Assembly (NCBI GenBank): GCA_963701955.1
Contig: OY969694.1
Coordinates: 558,001 to 622,000 of the forward strand
Source: Bog-473 sp963701955
GTDB taxonomy: Bacteria > Actinomycetota > Acidimicrobiia > Acidimicrobiales > RAAP-2
Direction of reading: 5' to 3'
Length of the DNA: 64,000 nucleotides
The notes under the pieces are model-generated. The model was not told the DNA's origin and did not search any database. It saw nothing but the letters and a program-made list of their open reading frames with translations. Of the stretch, positions 32,085-40,252 are shown piece by piece. The number at the start of each line of letters is the position of its first letter. Position 1 is the first letter of the stretch. A program made the translations under genes and the position numbers.

Positions 32085-33287
32085 TCAGGTCCGCCCGGGA
32101 AGTCGGCGTTCCACGACCCGGGCCAGGGCTTGCTGCCCGGCCTCGTTCGGGTGGACGGCACGCCAGACGGAGCCCTTGAGGTTCTCTTCGGCCCGTGCCG
32201 CAGTCGCCTTGAGCGACGCACAGGGAACGCCGAGAGCCGAGACGCGGTCGCAGGCGTTGGCCGAGAGGATGGCGCCGGCGTCGGCGGTCAACGTGCTGTC
32301 AGGCACCGGTTCACCGGAGAACACCCATGGATCGGCCGTACAGACCCCATGGCCGTCCATCGTGTGCGCCACGTCGACCAGGGTCACGTTCTTCACGTGG
32401 TCGGCCCGGGCATCGCGCACGGCTTCGGCCACCGCGTCGTTGAGGGCACCGAGCACGACCTGTCCCGCGGCGGCGGTGTCCGCCGCGTTGGCCCGCAGCC
32501 CGGCACAGACCAGGTTGGTGTCGCCCCCCGAGCCTGCGGCGTCGTCGACGATCTGGGTCGGGTCGGGAACGGGTTGGTAGTAGTCGAGTACCGCCACCGT
32601 GGCGGCATGGGGCGCGATGGACTCAATGGCTCGAGTAATGCTGGAGCGTACGTTGTCCAGCTTGGTGGCCAAGGCGGGGGTGACCTTGCCGTTCTGGACG
32701 CAGGCCGCCCCGAGGCCCAGCCCGAATCCCGCGGCGCGGGCAAGTTGGTACTCGAGGCACGAAGCGAAGTCGATGTCGTCGGCGCCGTCCTGCAGGAGGA
32801 CCAGGCGGGCGGGGTGCTGGCCCAGCTGCGCTGCTGCGATCTCCTCGCTCAGGTTGCGTGCCTGGCGGGCTGGGTGCAGGCACTGTCCATCTCGTGCGGT
32901 GTTGTCTGCCGCGTCGGCCACCGCTCCGCTGATGGCGAGCTGATCGTCCGTCAGTGTGCAGTTGGTCGGGCGGACCGTCATGGTCAGCCCCAAGGCATCG
33001 GCCACGGCGCTGGGGTAGGCCTGGCGGGAGGGGCCCTGCGAGACCCATGTCCGCGGCAGTCCGGCCTGAGGAGTCGGATAGGGGTTGTGCAGCCCGTGCC
33101 CGTAGGGCACAGAGTCTCCGAGGGCGACGGCCCGGGTCGAGGCGGCGGGGGTGGGAGCGGACGGCGTGGACCGGCGGGTGGCCAGCACCACGCTCCCGGC
33201 GACGAGGACGATCGCACCTGCGGCCACCAACACCCAGACGAGGGAGGGGCGGCGTACCCGGTCGCGACCGGTCTGGGGGAGGGACAT
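32085..33287 (-). CDS. Membrane-anchored or secreted SGNH/GDSL hydrolase
   Basis: A 400-residue esterase/lipase-type protein with one hydrophobic helix at residues about 16-36, so it is either signal-anchored or secreted. The catalytic blocks of the SGNH fold are visible: block I VALGDSVPYGHGL (nucleophile Ser), block III as DGADDIDF instead of the usual GxND, and block V WRAVHPNEAGQQAL (catalytic His). Six or more Cys in the extracytoplasmic part suggest disulfides. Upstream spacing (60 bases after fabF) makes it a possible last gene of the fab cluster. Substrate unknown; acyl or acetyl esters of lipids or glycans are typical. Confidence 0.82.
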   Translation of the reverse strand: MSLPQTGRDRVRRPSLVWVLVAAGAIVLVAGSVVLATRRSTPSAPTPAASTRAVALGDSVPYGHGLHNPYPTPQAGLPRTWVSQGPSRQAYPSAVADALGLTMTVRPTNCTLTDDQLAISGAVADAADNTARDGQCLHPARQARNLSEEIAAAQLGQHPARLVLLQDGADDIDFASCLEYQLARAAGFGLGLGAACVQNGKVTPALATKLDNVRSSITRAIESIAPHAATVAVLDYYQPVPDPTQIVDDAAGSGGDTNLVCAGLRANAADTAAAGQVVLGALNDAVAEAVRDARADHVKNVTLVDVAHTMDGHGVCTADPWVFSGEPVPDSTLTADAGAILSANACDRVSALGVPCASLKATAARAEENLKGSVWRAVHPNEAGQQALARVVERRLPGRT

Positions 33288-33347
33288 CGTGGGACCTCGG
33301 GAACTGCCGCCGCGGTGGCGACGGGGCAGCGACCCTATCGGACCAGG

Positions 33348-34544
33348 TCAGCCAGGGGGCAGCAGGACCAGGCAGCCGTTGTGGCCACCGAATCCGAAGG
33401 AATTCGAGAGCACGGCGTTCGGCTCCCAGGGCACCGCCTCACCGTGGACCACCTGCACCGTGATCTCGGGATCCGGCTCCCCGTACCCGGCCGTCGGGGG
33501 AATGGTGGCGTGGTGGATGGTGAGCGTGGCGGCCACCGCCTCGATCGCCCCGGCTGCGGCCAGACCGTGCCCGGTCACCCCCTTGGTGGAGGTCACCAGT
33601 GGTCCAGGCTCCCCGAAGACCTTGGTGATGGCCCGCGCCTCGGCGAGGTCGTTGAGCGGAGTGGAGGTGCCGTGTGCATTGATGTGCCCCACGTCGGCCG
33701 GCGCGACTCCGGCGTCGGCCAGCGCCAACTCCATGCAGGCCACCGCACCGTCGCCGTCGGGCGCGGGGGCCGTGATGTGGTGGGCGTCAGAGGTACTGGC
33801 CGCTCCGGCCACCTCCGCGTAGATCGTCGCTCCCCGCGCAACGGCGCGGTCCCACTCTTCGAGTACGAGTGCCGCAGCACCCTCGGTCATGACGAAGCCG
33901 TCTCGGCGTGCGTCGAACGGCCGCGAGTTGCCCGACGTTGACAGGGCCGTCATGTTGGCGAAGGCGGAGAGGGCCACGGGCACCATACTGGCCTCGGAGC
34001 CGCCACCGATGGCGACGTCGCAGCGACCGGTGGCGATCAACCTCGCCGCGGCGGCGGTGGCGTGGGTTCCCGCCGCACACGCGGTGCAGATGACCTCCGA
34101 CGGTCCGCGCCAGCCCAGGCGCATGGAGATGCCGGCTGCCCCCGCGTTGGCCATCATCATGGGGACAAGGCGGGGCGAGACCCGGTTGCCACCCTTCTGG
34201 TCAAAGACCAGTACCTGCTCGGCCAGCGTCTCAAGACCTCCCACACCGGTGGCGAACATGACACCCGCCTTGGCCGGGTCGACCGAGAGCTCGCCCGCCG
34301 ATCGGACCGCCATGTCGGCCGCGGCGATGGAGAATTGCGCGAAACGGTCGAGCTGGCGCACCTCCTTGGGGCCGAACCAGTCGCCGGGGTCGAACCCCCG
34401 CACCGGCCCGCCGACCACGGATGGGTGAAGCAGTCCGTCCCAGAGCGCGTCCACGCCGACGCCGCAGCAGGTCACGGCACCGAGGCCGGTGACCGCCACG
34501 CGCCGCCCGCGGACAGGACCGTCAGGACCGACGCCGATGAGCAT
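33348..34544 (-). CDS. fabF: 3-oxoacyl-ACP synthase II
   Basis: Condensing enzyme that elongates acyl-ACP with malonyl-ACP. The 398-residue protein has the Cys-His-His triad: Cys156 in ICTACAAGTHA, the His in INAHGTSTPLND, and the His in STKGVTGHGLAAAGAIEA. The terminal NSFGFGGHNGCLVL is typical. The ATG shares one base with the acpP stop (TGATG), which fixes the start. It could be a FabB-type or a specialised KAS, but its location in the fab cluster suggests housekeeping elongation. No fabH lies in the cluster. Confidence 0.95.
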   Translation of the reverse strand: MLIGVGPDGPVRGRRVAVTGLGAVTCCGVGVDALWDGLLHPSVVGGPVRGFDPGDWFGPKEVRQLDRFAQFSIAAADMAVRSAGELSVDPAKAGVMFATGVGGLETLAEQVLVFDQKGGNRVSPRLVPMMMANAGAAGISMRLGWRGPSEVICTACAAGTHATAAAARLIATGRCDVAIGGGSEASMVPVALSAFANMTALSTSGNSRPFDARRDGFVMTEGAAALVLEEWDRAVARGATIYAEVAGAASTSDAHHITAPAPDGDGAVACMELALADAGVAPADVGHINAHGTSTPLNDLAEARAITKVFGEPGPLVTSTKGVTGHGLAAAGAIEAVAATLTIHHATIPPTAGYGEPDPEITVQVVHGEAVPWEPNAVLSNSFGFGGHNGCLVLLPPG

Positions 34545-34783
34545 CAGAGCTTGGAGGAGATCAGGTCGAAAGCCTGTCCGACAGTCGTGATGTCCTCGAG
34601 CTCGGTCTCCTCGACCGTGACGTCGAAGGCCTCCTCGAGCGCCATCACCAGTTCGACCAGATCGAGGCTGTCGGCATCGAGATCGTCGGCGAACTTGGCC
34701 TCCTTGGTCACCTTGTCGGCTGGCACCTGCAAAACCTCCACGGCGCACTCGCGAAACTTCTCGAACGCTGCGTCGCTGTCCAC
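34544..34783 (-). CDS. acpP: Acyl carrier protein
   Basis: Small acidic carrier (79 residues) that holds growing acyl chains on a 4'-phosphopantetheine. The attachment serine is in DLDADSLDLVELVMALEEAF. The start is GTG 34783 behind an AGGAG sequence. It lies between fabG (33-base gap) and fabF (one-base overlap). Acidic helices and size are normal. Confidence 0.97.
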   Translation of the reverse strand: MDSDAAFEKFRECAVEVLQVPADKVTKEAKFADDLDADSLDLVELVMALEEAFDVTVEETELEDITTVGQAFDLISSKL

Positions 34784-34816
34784 TCTCTGCTCCTTTGTCC
34801 GTCGATTCTCTGCACG

Positions 34817-35542
34817 CTACAGGCCCATGCCCAGCCCGCCGTCGACCGGGACCACGGCTCCGGTGACGTAGGCCGCAGAGTCCGAGGCCAGGAAACCGAC
34901 CACGGCGGCAACGTCCGCCGCCGTGCCGGCGCGGCCCAGGGGAACCTGCCCGGTCATCAGCGCCACCCGGTCGGCTCCGAGGGCCGCCGTCATGTCGGTG
35001 TCGATCAGCCCGGGAGCCACGACGTTGACCGTGATCTGCCGACTGCCCACCTCACGGGCGATCGCCCGCGCCATGCCGACCAGGCCTGCCTTCGACGCGG
35101 CGTAGTTGGCCTGTCCGGGAAGTCCGATGAACGCGCCCACCGAGGAGACGAAGATGATCCGCCCGGTGTGCTGGCGCAGCATCTTGGCCACGGCCCGCTT
35201 GGCCACCCGGAAAGAGCCGGTGAGGTTGGCATCGATCACGTCAACGAAGGCCTGGTCGCTCATGCGGAGCATGAGGGCGTCCATGGTGATCCCGGCGTTG
35301 GCCACGAGGACTTCGACGGGACCCCATTCCTCCTCAATGGTGGCGAATGCTGCCTCGACGTCCTCGGTGTTGCGAACGTCACAGGGCACGGCCAGGAAAC
35401 GTTCGGGGGGCGTCCTTTCGGGGGCATCTGGAGGATCTGCCGACCGGAACGTGGTGGCGACCCGGTCCCCGTGGTCGAGGAACCAGCGGACGCAGGCGGC
35501 ACCGATGCCCCGGGTCCCGCCGGTCACGAGCACGATGGCCAT
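34817..35542 (-). CDS. fabG: 3-oxoacyl-ACP reductase
   Basis: NADPH-dependent short-chain dehydrogenase reducing 3-oxoacyl-ACP in fatty-acid elongation. The 241 residues have the cofactor loop VTGGTRGIGAACV, LVANAGITMDALMLRM, catalytic Ser in FVSSVGAFIG, the YxxxK pair in NYAASKAGLVGM, and VNVVAPGLIDTDM. The ATG shares one base with the stop of fabD (TGATG), with GGAG about 12 bases upstream. SDRs are diverse, but the fab context and NAGIT-type motif support FabG. Confidence 0.93.
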   Translation of the reverse strand: MAIVLVTGGTRGIGAACVRWFLDHGDRVATTFRSADPPDAPERTPPERFLAVPCDVRNTEDVEAAFATIEEEWGPVEVLVANAGITMDALMLRMSDQAFVDVIDANLTGSFRVAKRAVAKMLRQHTGRIIFVSSVGAFIGLPGQANYAASKAGLVGMARAIAREVGSRQITVNVVAPGLIDTDMTAALGADRVALMTGQVPLGRAGTAADVAAVVGFLASDSAAYVTGAVVPVDGGLGMGL

Positions 35543-36777
35543 CAGCGGTTCTCCGGCACCCGCAGCCACACGAGTGGTTGCCCTTCCTGCACACGCTCCC
35601 CGTCGGCCGCCAGCCAGCGGATGACCTGTCCACCGAAGGGGGTGCGGACGTCGGAGACGCCGACCCGGCCCACCAGGTCCCCGACGTCGACGGTCGACGA
35701 TTCCTCTGGATCGTCGGTGGTCCCGGGGAGGAGTCCCGTCCCCGGTGCATGGAGCGACGGCTCGGGACCGAAGATGCCGCTCGAGGGGCTCACCACCACA
35801 CGCTCGGACATGTAGAGGTGCTCGCCTTGGTGCAGTGCGGGTTCGGCGCGCCAGGTGCCCGCGGCCCCGATCTGGTCCATGAGGGTGTCGAGATCCTCGG
35901 GCTTCGACACGGACAGCGACTGGATCTCGGGGAGGCTGCGCTTGGCCAACCCGCTCAGGACGCCTCCGGGGCCGAGCTCGACCAACGAGGTCAGCCCCAA
36001 CCCGGCAAAGGTCTCGAGTGTCTGGCGCCAGCGCACGGGACTGCACAGCTGCGCCGAGAGGAGGCCGGGCCATTCGGCGGGGTCATCGTGGACGTGCGCG
36101 TCGACATTGGCCACCACGCGGACCTCCGGGGTGAGGAAGACAACTTCGGCCAGGGCCTTTCGCAGATCGGCCCGGGCGCCCTGCATCAGCGGCGTATGGA
36201 AGGCACCCGAGACCGGGATCGGCATCACCCGCCTGGCGCCGAGTCCCTTGGCCAGATCACCGGCACGAGAGACCGCGTCGGCGGTCCCCGCGATGACGAC
36301 CTGACCGGGAGCGTTGTAGTTGGCGACCCAGACGTCGCCTTCGGCGCGCATGCACGCCGCCTCGGCGTCGTCGTCCGCGATACCGAGGAGGGCGGCCATG
36401 GTGCCGGGCGCTTCCTCACCGGCGCGCGCCATCGCCTGACCGCGCGTGACGACCAGCCGAATCCCGTCTTCGAACCCGAGTGCCCCGCTGGCCACGAGCG
36501 CGGTGTACTCCCCCAGGCTGTGTCCGGCGCAGGCGGCCGGAGTCAGCCCGATCCGTTCTACGGCATCGAGAACCAGCAGGCTGAGGACGGTGGTCGCCAA
36601 CTGGGCGTTCTCAGTCTGGGTCAACTCCTCAATGGGTGCTCGCAGCAGGAGGTGCGACAGATCGCGTTCGGCGGCCGCGGAGGCCTCCTCCACCACCTCC
36701 CAAGATGGATGGTTCACCCACGGCTCACCCATGCCGGCGCGCTGCGATCCCTGTCCGGGGAAGGTGAAGACCAACAC
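35542..36777 (-). CDS. fabD: Malonyl-CoA:ACP transacylase with lysine-free BCCP-like tail
   Basis: Loads malonate from CoA onto ACP. The N-terminal MCAT domain (about residues 1-310) has FTFPGQGSQRAGMG, nucleophile Ser97 in GHSLGEYTAL, and the His204 block PVSGAFHTPLM. The protein has 411 residues, about 100 more than usual. Residues 325-411 resemble a biotin carboxyl carrier domain: VVSPSSGIFGPEP, VDVGDLVGRVG, then VRTPFGGQVIRWLAADGERV and QEGQPLVWLRV. The place of the biotin Lys (EAMKM in BCCP) reads VGRVGVSD, and the whole 87-residue tail has no lysine. It therefore cannot be biotinylated or lipoylated. GTG 36777 is chosen because the MCAT core begins right after it. First gene of the fab cluster. 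Confidence 0.9.
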   Translation of the reverse strand: MLVFTFPGQGSQRAGMGEPWVNHPSWEVVEEASAAAERDLSHLLLRAPIEELTQTENAQLATTVLSLLVLDAVERIGLTPAACAGHSLGEYTALVASGALGFEDGIRLVVTRGQAMARAGEEAPGTMAALLGIADDDAEAACMRAEGDVWVANYNAPGQVVIAGTADAVSRAGDLAKGLGARRVMPIPVSGAFHTPLMQGARADLRKALAEVVFLTPEVRVVANVDAHVHDDPAEWPGLLSAQLCSPVRWRQTLETFAGLGLTSLVELGPGGVLSGLAKRSLPEIQSLSVSKPEDLDTLMDQIGAAGTWRAEPALHQGEHLYMSERVVVSPSSGIFGPEPSLHAPGTGLLPGTTDDPEESSTVDVGDLVGRVGVSDVRTPFGGQVIRWLAADGERVQEGQPLVWLRVPENR

Positions 36778-37036
36778 GTGGAAGCAAGACTCCGATCTAG
36801 CGGTGGGTGGGGAACTCGGTGGGTCCACAAGTCTGGCATGCGCGCGCGACCGCGGGAGATCTTCGCGTCGGGTTCGCACTTGGGCTGGGATGCGGTGCGA
36901 ATCCTCACATCACCTTGCTGGTTACCACTTGGAAACCTGGTGCGACCGGAGCATGACCGGATCCACTCGGCGCCGGTGACGCACTGGTGACACGCCCATT
37001 TCTGCTCGATGTCAGCGTTGGCAGGGAGAACGGCTC
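36778..37036. other. Intergenic region upstream of fabD
   Basis: 259 bases between the divergent-from-nothing fabD start and the end of the secreted Thr-rich protein gene. It must hold the fab promoter. I see an imperfect inverted repeat, GGTTACC and GGAAACC, near 36920-36936. A minus-strand TAGATC lies near 36799. Neither is convincing as an operator or -10. No coding frame is supported. Confidence 0.4.
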
Positions 37037-38563
37037 TCAGGTGCTCGGGGTCGGTGCGAAGTTGGCGACGCAGCCCTGGAGCGTGATGATCCCGCCGGGG
37101 TTGGCCGTCTCGTTCGGGCTCGACGATTTCGACGACGGCTCGGTCGTCGTGGTGGTGGAAGTGGTCCCAACCGGTTGGCCTGGTGCCGCCGTGGGGACCG
37201 TCGACGTCGTGGTCGACCCACTCCCTCCGAGGGTACCGGCGGGCGGGATCGTGGTGGTCGTCACGTCGCCAGGCGGACCGACCACCGAGGCGCCGTTGGG
37301 CGACGAGGGCTGAGTGGTGGTCGTCGTCGTGGTCGTCGACGTTGTCGACGTTGTCGACGTGGTTGTCGATGTCGACGTAGTTGTCGATGTCGACCCTCCC
37401 GGGTCGCTGGTGGTGGTGGACGCCGCCCCGGCGGTGGGGCTCCCGCTCGGCGCGCCGGAGACGTCTACAGGTGTCGCGACGGGCGGAACCGCCGTGCAGG
37501 CGCCCGCGGTCTGCAGCGTGTCTTGGTCGGCCACGAGCGTGATCAGAGCCCGGTTCTGCGCCGCGCTGTCCGAGGCGAGGGTGGCCGTCGCTTGAGCGAG
37601 TTGGCGGGCCACGTTGTCGCGGTCTGCTTGGGCGCTGGCGACAGATGCCTCCGCGGCGCGGTTGCTGTCGACGAGTGCCGCACCGGTCACATTGGTGTAT
37701 TCGGTTGCTGCTGCGCTTTGCTGACTTTGGGTGGAGGCGTCGGTGCTCCCAAGGAACATGCTTCCTTCAAACAGGCTCCCGCTGACGTACTCCGAGACCC
37801 CGAACGTGCTGAGCTTCTTCTCCACGCGGGCGGCGACACTTCGTGCTCTGGCCACTGCGGCGTCCGATGCGACCAGCGCCTGGCTCAGCCCGGACTGTGC
37901 TGTCTGATCGGATGCCACGACGGCCACGGCCAGTTGGTAGTTGCTCAAGTCGTTGCGGACGTTGCCGTAGACCTCGAGAGCGGAGGAGCGTATGAGCACC
38001 GCCGGGATGCCGTTGGTGCTCAACCCGTTGCCACCCGTGGAGCCCGTGATCTCGGCCAGGTAGCAAGGCTGGCCGTTGGAGGGCGCGCACCACTGGGTCT
38101 GGTCGACCGTGGCGAGGAATTCCCCCGGGGGTGAGACGTTGCCCGCCTTGAGTGCGACGTCGATCGCCCACATGTTCGGCTGCTCGAGCGTGGCCACCGT
38201 GGCGGCACATCCGGCCAGCCAGGTCGCAAAGGCGGGAAAGCCGTTCGACGAGATTGTCTCGGGGAGTGGTGTCCCGTTCATGTCCGTCGTGCGGCGGGTG
38301 TTGTAGGGATTGAACGCGGCGGTGTTGTTGGTGGAGCCGCCCTCGACCGCCTGCCATTCGTCGAGGTCGGCGACGTTGGCGGCCGTGGCCGGCGCGGCGA
38401 CGCCCTGGAGCACGCACAGCTCCCATCCGGGCGGCAGCGCGGTGCCGACGTTGCTCACGGCTCCCGCCGGGCCGATCGGACCCGTGGCGGGCACCAGCAG
38501 CGTGGCACACCAGAGGACGACCGCGGCGGAGGCGATTCGGACGGAGAAGGAGAGATGTCTCAT
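37037..38563 (-). CDS. Secreted protein with NAG-like N-domain and Thr/Ser-rich tail
   Basis: A 508-residue exported protein. The signal peptide is residues about 1-36 (hydrophobic VRIASAAVVLWCATLLVPA, then AGAV). Residues about 55-140 (DEWQAVEGGS, AAFNPYNTRRTTDMNG, NGFPAFATWLAGCAATVATL) resemble a small domain found in actinobacterial and phage cell-wall proteins. A helical, probably coiled-coil stretch follows (about 225-350, rich in Ala, Gln, Asp). The final 140 residues are a Thr/Ser/Pro/Gly tract, with an uninterrupted run of mostly Thr near residues 390-416, ending in a Cys-containing GGIITLQGCVANFAP. It is probably glycosylated and wall-spanning. Enzymatic function is unknown. A short leaderless or weak promoter is likely, but I could not pick one. 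Confidence 0.7.
   Translation of the reverse strand: MRHLSFSVRIASAAVVLWCATLLVPATGPIGPAGAVSNVGTALPPGWELCVLQGVAAPATAANVADLDEWQAVEGGSTNNTAAFNPYNTRRTTDMNGTPLPETISSNGFPAFATWLAGCAATVATLEQPNMWAIDVALKAGNVSPPGEFLATVDQTQWCAPSNGQPCYLAEITGSTGGNGLSTNGIPAVLIRSSALEVYGNVRNDLSNYQLAVAVVASDQTAQSGLSQALVASDAAVARARSVAARVEKKLSTFGVSEYVSGSLFEGSMFLGSTDASTQSQQSAAATEYTNVTGAALVDSNRAAEASVASAQADRDNVARQLAQATATLASDSAAQNRALITLVADQDTLQTAGACTAVPPVATPVDVSGAPSGSPTAGAASTTTSDPGGSTSTTTSTSTTTSTTSTTSTTTTTTTTQPSSPNGASVVGPPGDVTTTTIPPAGTLGGSGSTTTSTVPTAAPGQPVGTTSTTTTTEPSSKSSSPNETANPGGIITLQGCVANFAPTPST
37314..37395 (-). repeat. Low-complexity Thr/Ser codon tract
   Basis: About 80 bases built from near-repeats of GTCGAC and GTCGTC (read on the plus strand), encoding an almost pure Thr run with regularly spaced Ser inside the secreted protein. 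Such tracts change length by slippage and may be an assembly weak spot. Confidence 0.7.
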
Positions 38564-38935
38564 GGCCGGTCAATTTTGGGTGGGATCCGACCAGCTGGGC
38601 TCTCGAGTCCGCCTCTGCCGCAACCGCACCTTCCCCACCAGCTTGACAGGCTTTCGCCCCGCCACTCCAACGCGGGCCCCCGCGCCGAGGAGATCGGGTA
38701 TTCGTTCGGGGGGAATTGTCGTCGTGGTGTCCGGGTCAGGGGGTCACGACGTCGCTGCCGACCATCCATCCGACCACGTGCCCCCTGCCATGTGGCAGTG
38801 CGCACGCGCCACCCGTGGACGTGAACCCGGGTGTCCTCGAACCACTCCACGGCGGGGTCGGACGGGGGAGCGAGGAGCTGGTCGATCAGCACGTGGAGCG
38901 AGCCACTGCATGCGTTGCCGGCGAGACGTGCGCCG
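38564..38935. other. 372-base region between secreted-protein gene and tRNA-Leu
   Basis: No gene is called. It must contain the promoter of the secreted protein (minus strand); AAAATT eight bases before its ATG is a weak -10 candidate. On the minus strand, bases 38892 to about 38800 read VLIDQLLAPPSDPAVEWF with GC-rich third positions and then lose coding character, with another frame taking over to a stop near 38741. This could be a decayed or frameshifted small gene downstream of the tRNA, but the support is thin. Confidence 0.3.
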
Positions 38936-39018
38936 TGCCCGGGGCGGGACTCGAACCCGCACGCCCTTTCGGACAGCGGCTTTTGAGGCCGCCGCGTCTG
39001 CCATTCCGCCACCCGGGC
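38936..39018 (-). tRNA. tRNA-Leu(CAA)
   Basis: Minus-strand cloverleaf of 83 bases. Acceptor GCCCGGG (39018-39012) pairs with CCCGGGC (38943-38937), with discriminator A at 38936. The anticodon stem GCGGC/GCCGC encloses the loop CTCAAAA, giving anticodon CAA, which reads UUG. A long variable arm (TGTCCGAAAGGGCGT) marks it as class II, and the T loop GGTTCGAGTCC is present. CCA is not encoded. Confidence 0.96.
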
Positions 39019-39088
39019 CAGAACGCCAGAGCGTACAAGGCGCGGCCGCGGGGTCGGCGTAACGTGACGCGGTGGGAGTCGTTGCTCG

Positions 39089-40246
39089 GTGAGGCTGAAA
39101 GGCGTCGAGCTGGTGCGGGTCGAGATTTCCTTCCGGGACGGCGTCGGCACCGCAGCCGGCATGCACCGCACCCGATCGCTCCTCTTCGTGCGGGTGGTCG
39201 CTGACGAAGGGGAGGGTTGGGGTGAGTGCGCCGCCCTGGCCGAGGGGACCTCCGTGGATCCTCCGCTCAACGCCGTCGAGCAGGCCGCGGCTGACCGTGC
39301 CGTGCCGCGCCTTGCCGTGGCCAGTCAGCGCCGGGGCGGACGACTTCCCGCCGGCGCCGAGGTGGATCTGCTGTTCGGATCCACCCCAGTCGACCGCTTC
39401 CTGGCGGCGACGTTCGAGATGGCCGTGACCGACCTCGAGCTGCGGGCCCAGGGGTGCTCACTCTCGGAGTCACTCGGGACCGCCCCCGGGTTCGACGCGA
39501 TGCCCGTCGGGGCGGTGGTGGGGATTCCCCCTGATCGTGACCTCGGGGTGGTGCGCCAGGCCGTCGACACCGCGGTGGCGAGCGGTGCGGCCCGAATCCG
39601 GCTCAAGGTGATGCCGGGATGGTGCGCAGATCCGGTGCGGGCGGTGCGGGCGGGTCATCCCGATCTGGCCGTTCAGGTCGACGCCAACGGGTCATTCCGT
39701 CTCGACGACGATTCCGTGGCGGAGCTTGCCGAACTGGGTGATCTCGGCGTGCTCTGCATCGAGCAGCCGCTTCCGCCGGCGGACCTGGTGGCTCACGCGG
39801 CCCTGGCGAGCCGCCTCACCGTCCCGGTGTGCCTCGACGAGTCCTTGTCCTCGCCCCGACGCGTCCTCGATGCGCTGCGCAATGGCGCCTGCGCGGTGGC
39901 GTGTCTGAAGCCTGCTCGCCTGGGTGGCTTCGGACCCGCCCGCGCCGCACACGCAGCCTGCTCCGCTGCCGGCGTTCCCGCCTTCGTCGGCGGCTTCTTC
40001 GAAGCGGGTCTCGGCCGGGCGGCCAACCTGACCCTGGCGGCACGGTTCAGCCAGGACGCCTCCGGCCTGGTCAGCGACGTGGGTGACCCCGCCGACTACC
40101 TCGCCGTCGACCCGTGCGGCTATCCGTCGGTGGTCCGCGGATGGGTCGCGGTGCCGAAGGAGGCGGGGGTCGGCAATCCTCCGGACGCCGGTCGCCTTCG
40201 GGACCTCGACGTGCGGCGTCGCTGGTTCCCCGCCCCCTACACTTGA
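39089..40246 (+). CDS. menC: o-Succinylbenzoate synthase
   Basis: Dehydrates SHCHC to o-succinylbenzoate in menaquinone synthesis; enolase-superfamily barrel. The 385-residue protein carries the acid/base Lys173 in RLKVMPG, metal ligands Asp198 (QVDANGSF), Glu225 (CIEQPLP) and Asp250 (VCLDES), and Lys274 in CLKPARLGGF. GTG 39089 is used. A TAACGT lies about 28 bases upstream as a possible -10. It stands apart from menF-menG at 14-16 kb. Related dipeptide epimerases share the fold, but the CIEQPLP and CLKPARLGG pattern and menaquinone context favour MenC. Confidence 0.85.
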   Translation: MRLKGVELVRVEISFRDGVGTAAGMHRTRSLLFVRVVADEGEGWGECAALAEGTSVDPPLNAVEQAAADRAVPRLAVASQRRGGRLPAGAEVDLLFGSTPVDRFLAATFEMAVTDLELRAQGCSLSESLGTAPGFDAMPVGAVVGIPPDRDLGVVRQAVDTAVASGAARIRLKVMPGWCADPVRAVRAGHPDLAVQVDANGSFRLDDDSVAELAELGDLGVLCIEQPLPPADLVAHAALASRLTVPVCLDESLSSPRRVLDALRNGACAVACLKPARLGGFGPARAAHAACSAAGVPAFVGGFFEAGLGRAANLTLAARFSQDASGLVSDVGDPADYLAVDPCGYPSVVRGWVAVPKEAGVGNPPDAGRLRDLDVRRRWFPAPYT

Positions 40247-40252
40247 CAGTCC
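40238..40252 (+). promoter_or_regulatory. Leaderless-type promoter of small coiled-coil gene
   Basis: TACACT at 40238-40243, nine bases, ATG 40253. It overlaps the end of menC and would drive the coiled-coil gene together with the ANTAR regulator. Confidence 0.5.

Noticed and set aside
35542..36879. Longer FabD start at 36879
   Set aside because: The added residues are Arg/Ser-rich and precede the conserved FPGQGSQ core by too much; GTG 36777 begins right before the core.
36905..36940. A fatty-acid regulator operator upstream of fabD
   Set aside because: The inverted repeat is short and imperfect; it cannot be told apart from chance in this spacer.
38560..39270. Minus-strand open frame spanning tRNA-Leu
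   Set aside because: It reads through the complete tRNA gene and into the antisense of menC, so it cannot be a real protein.
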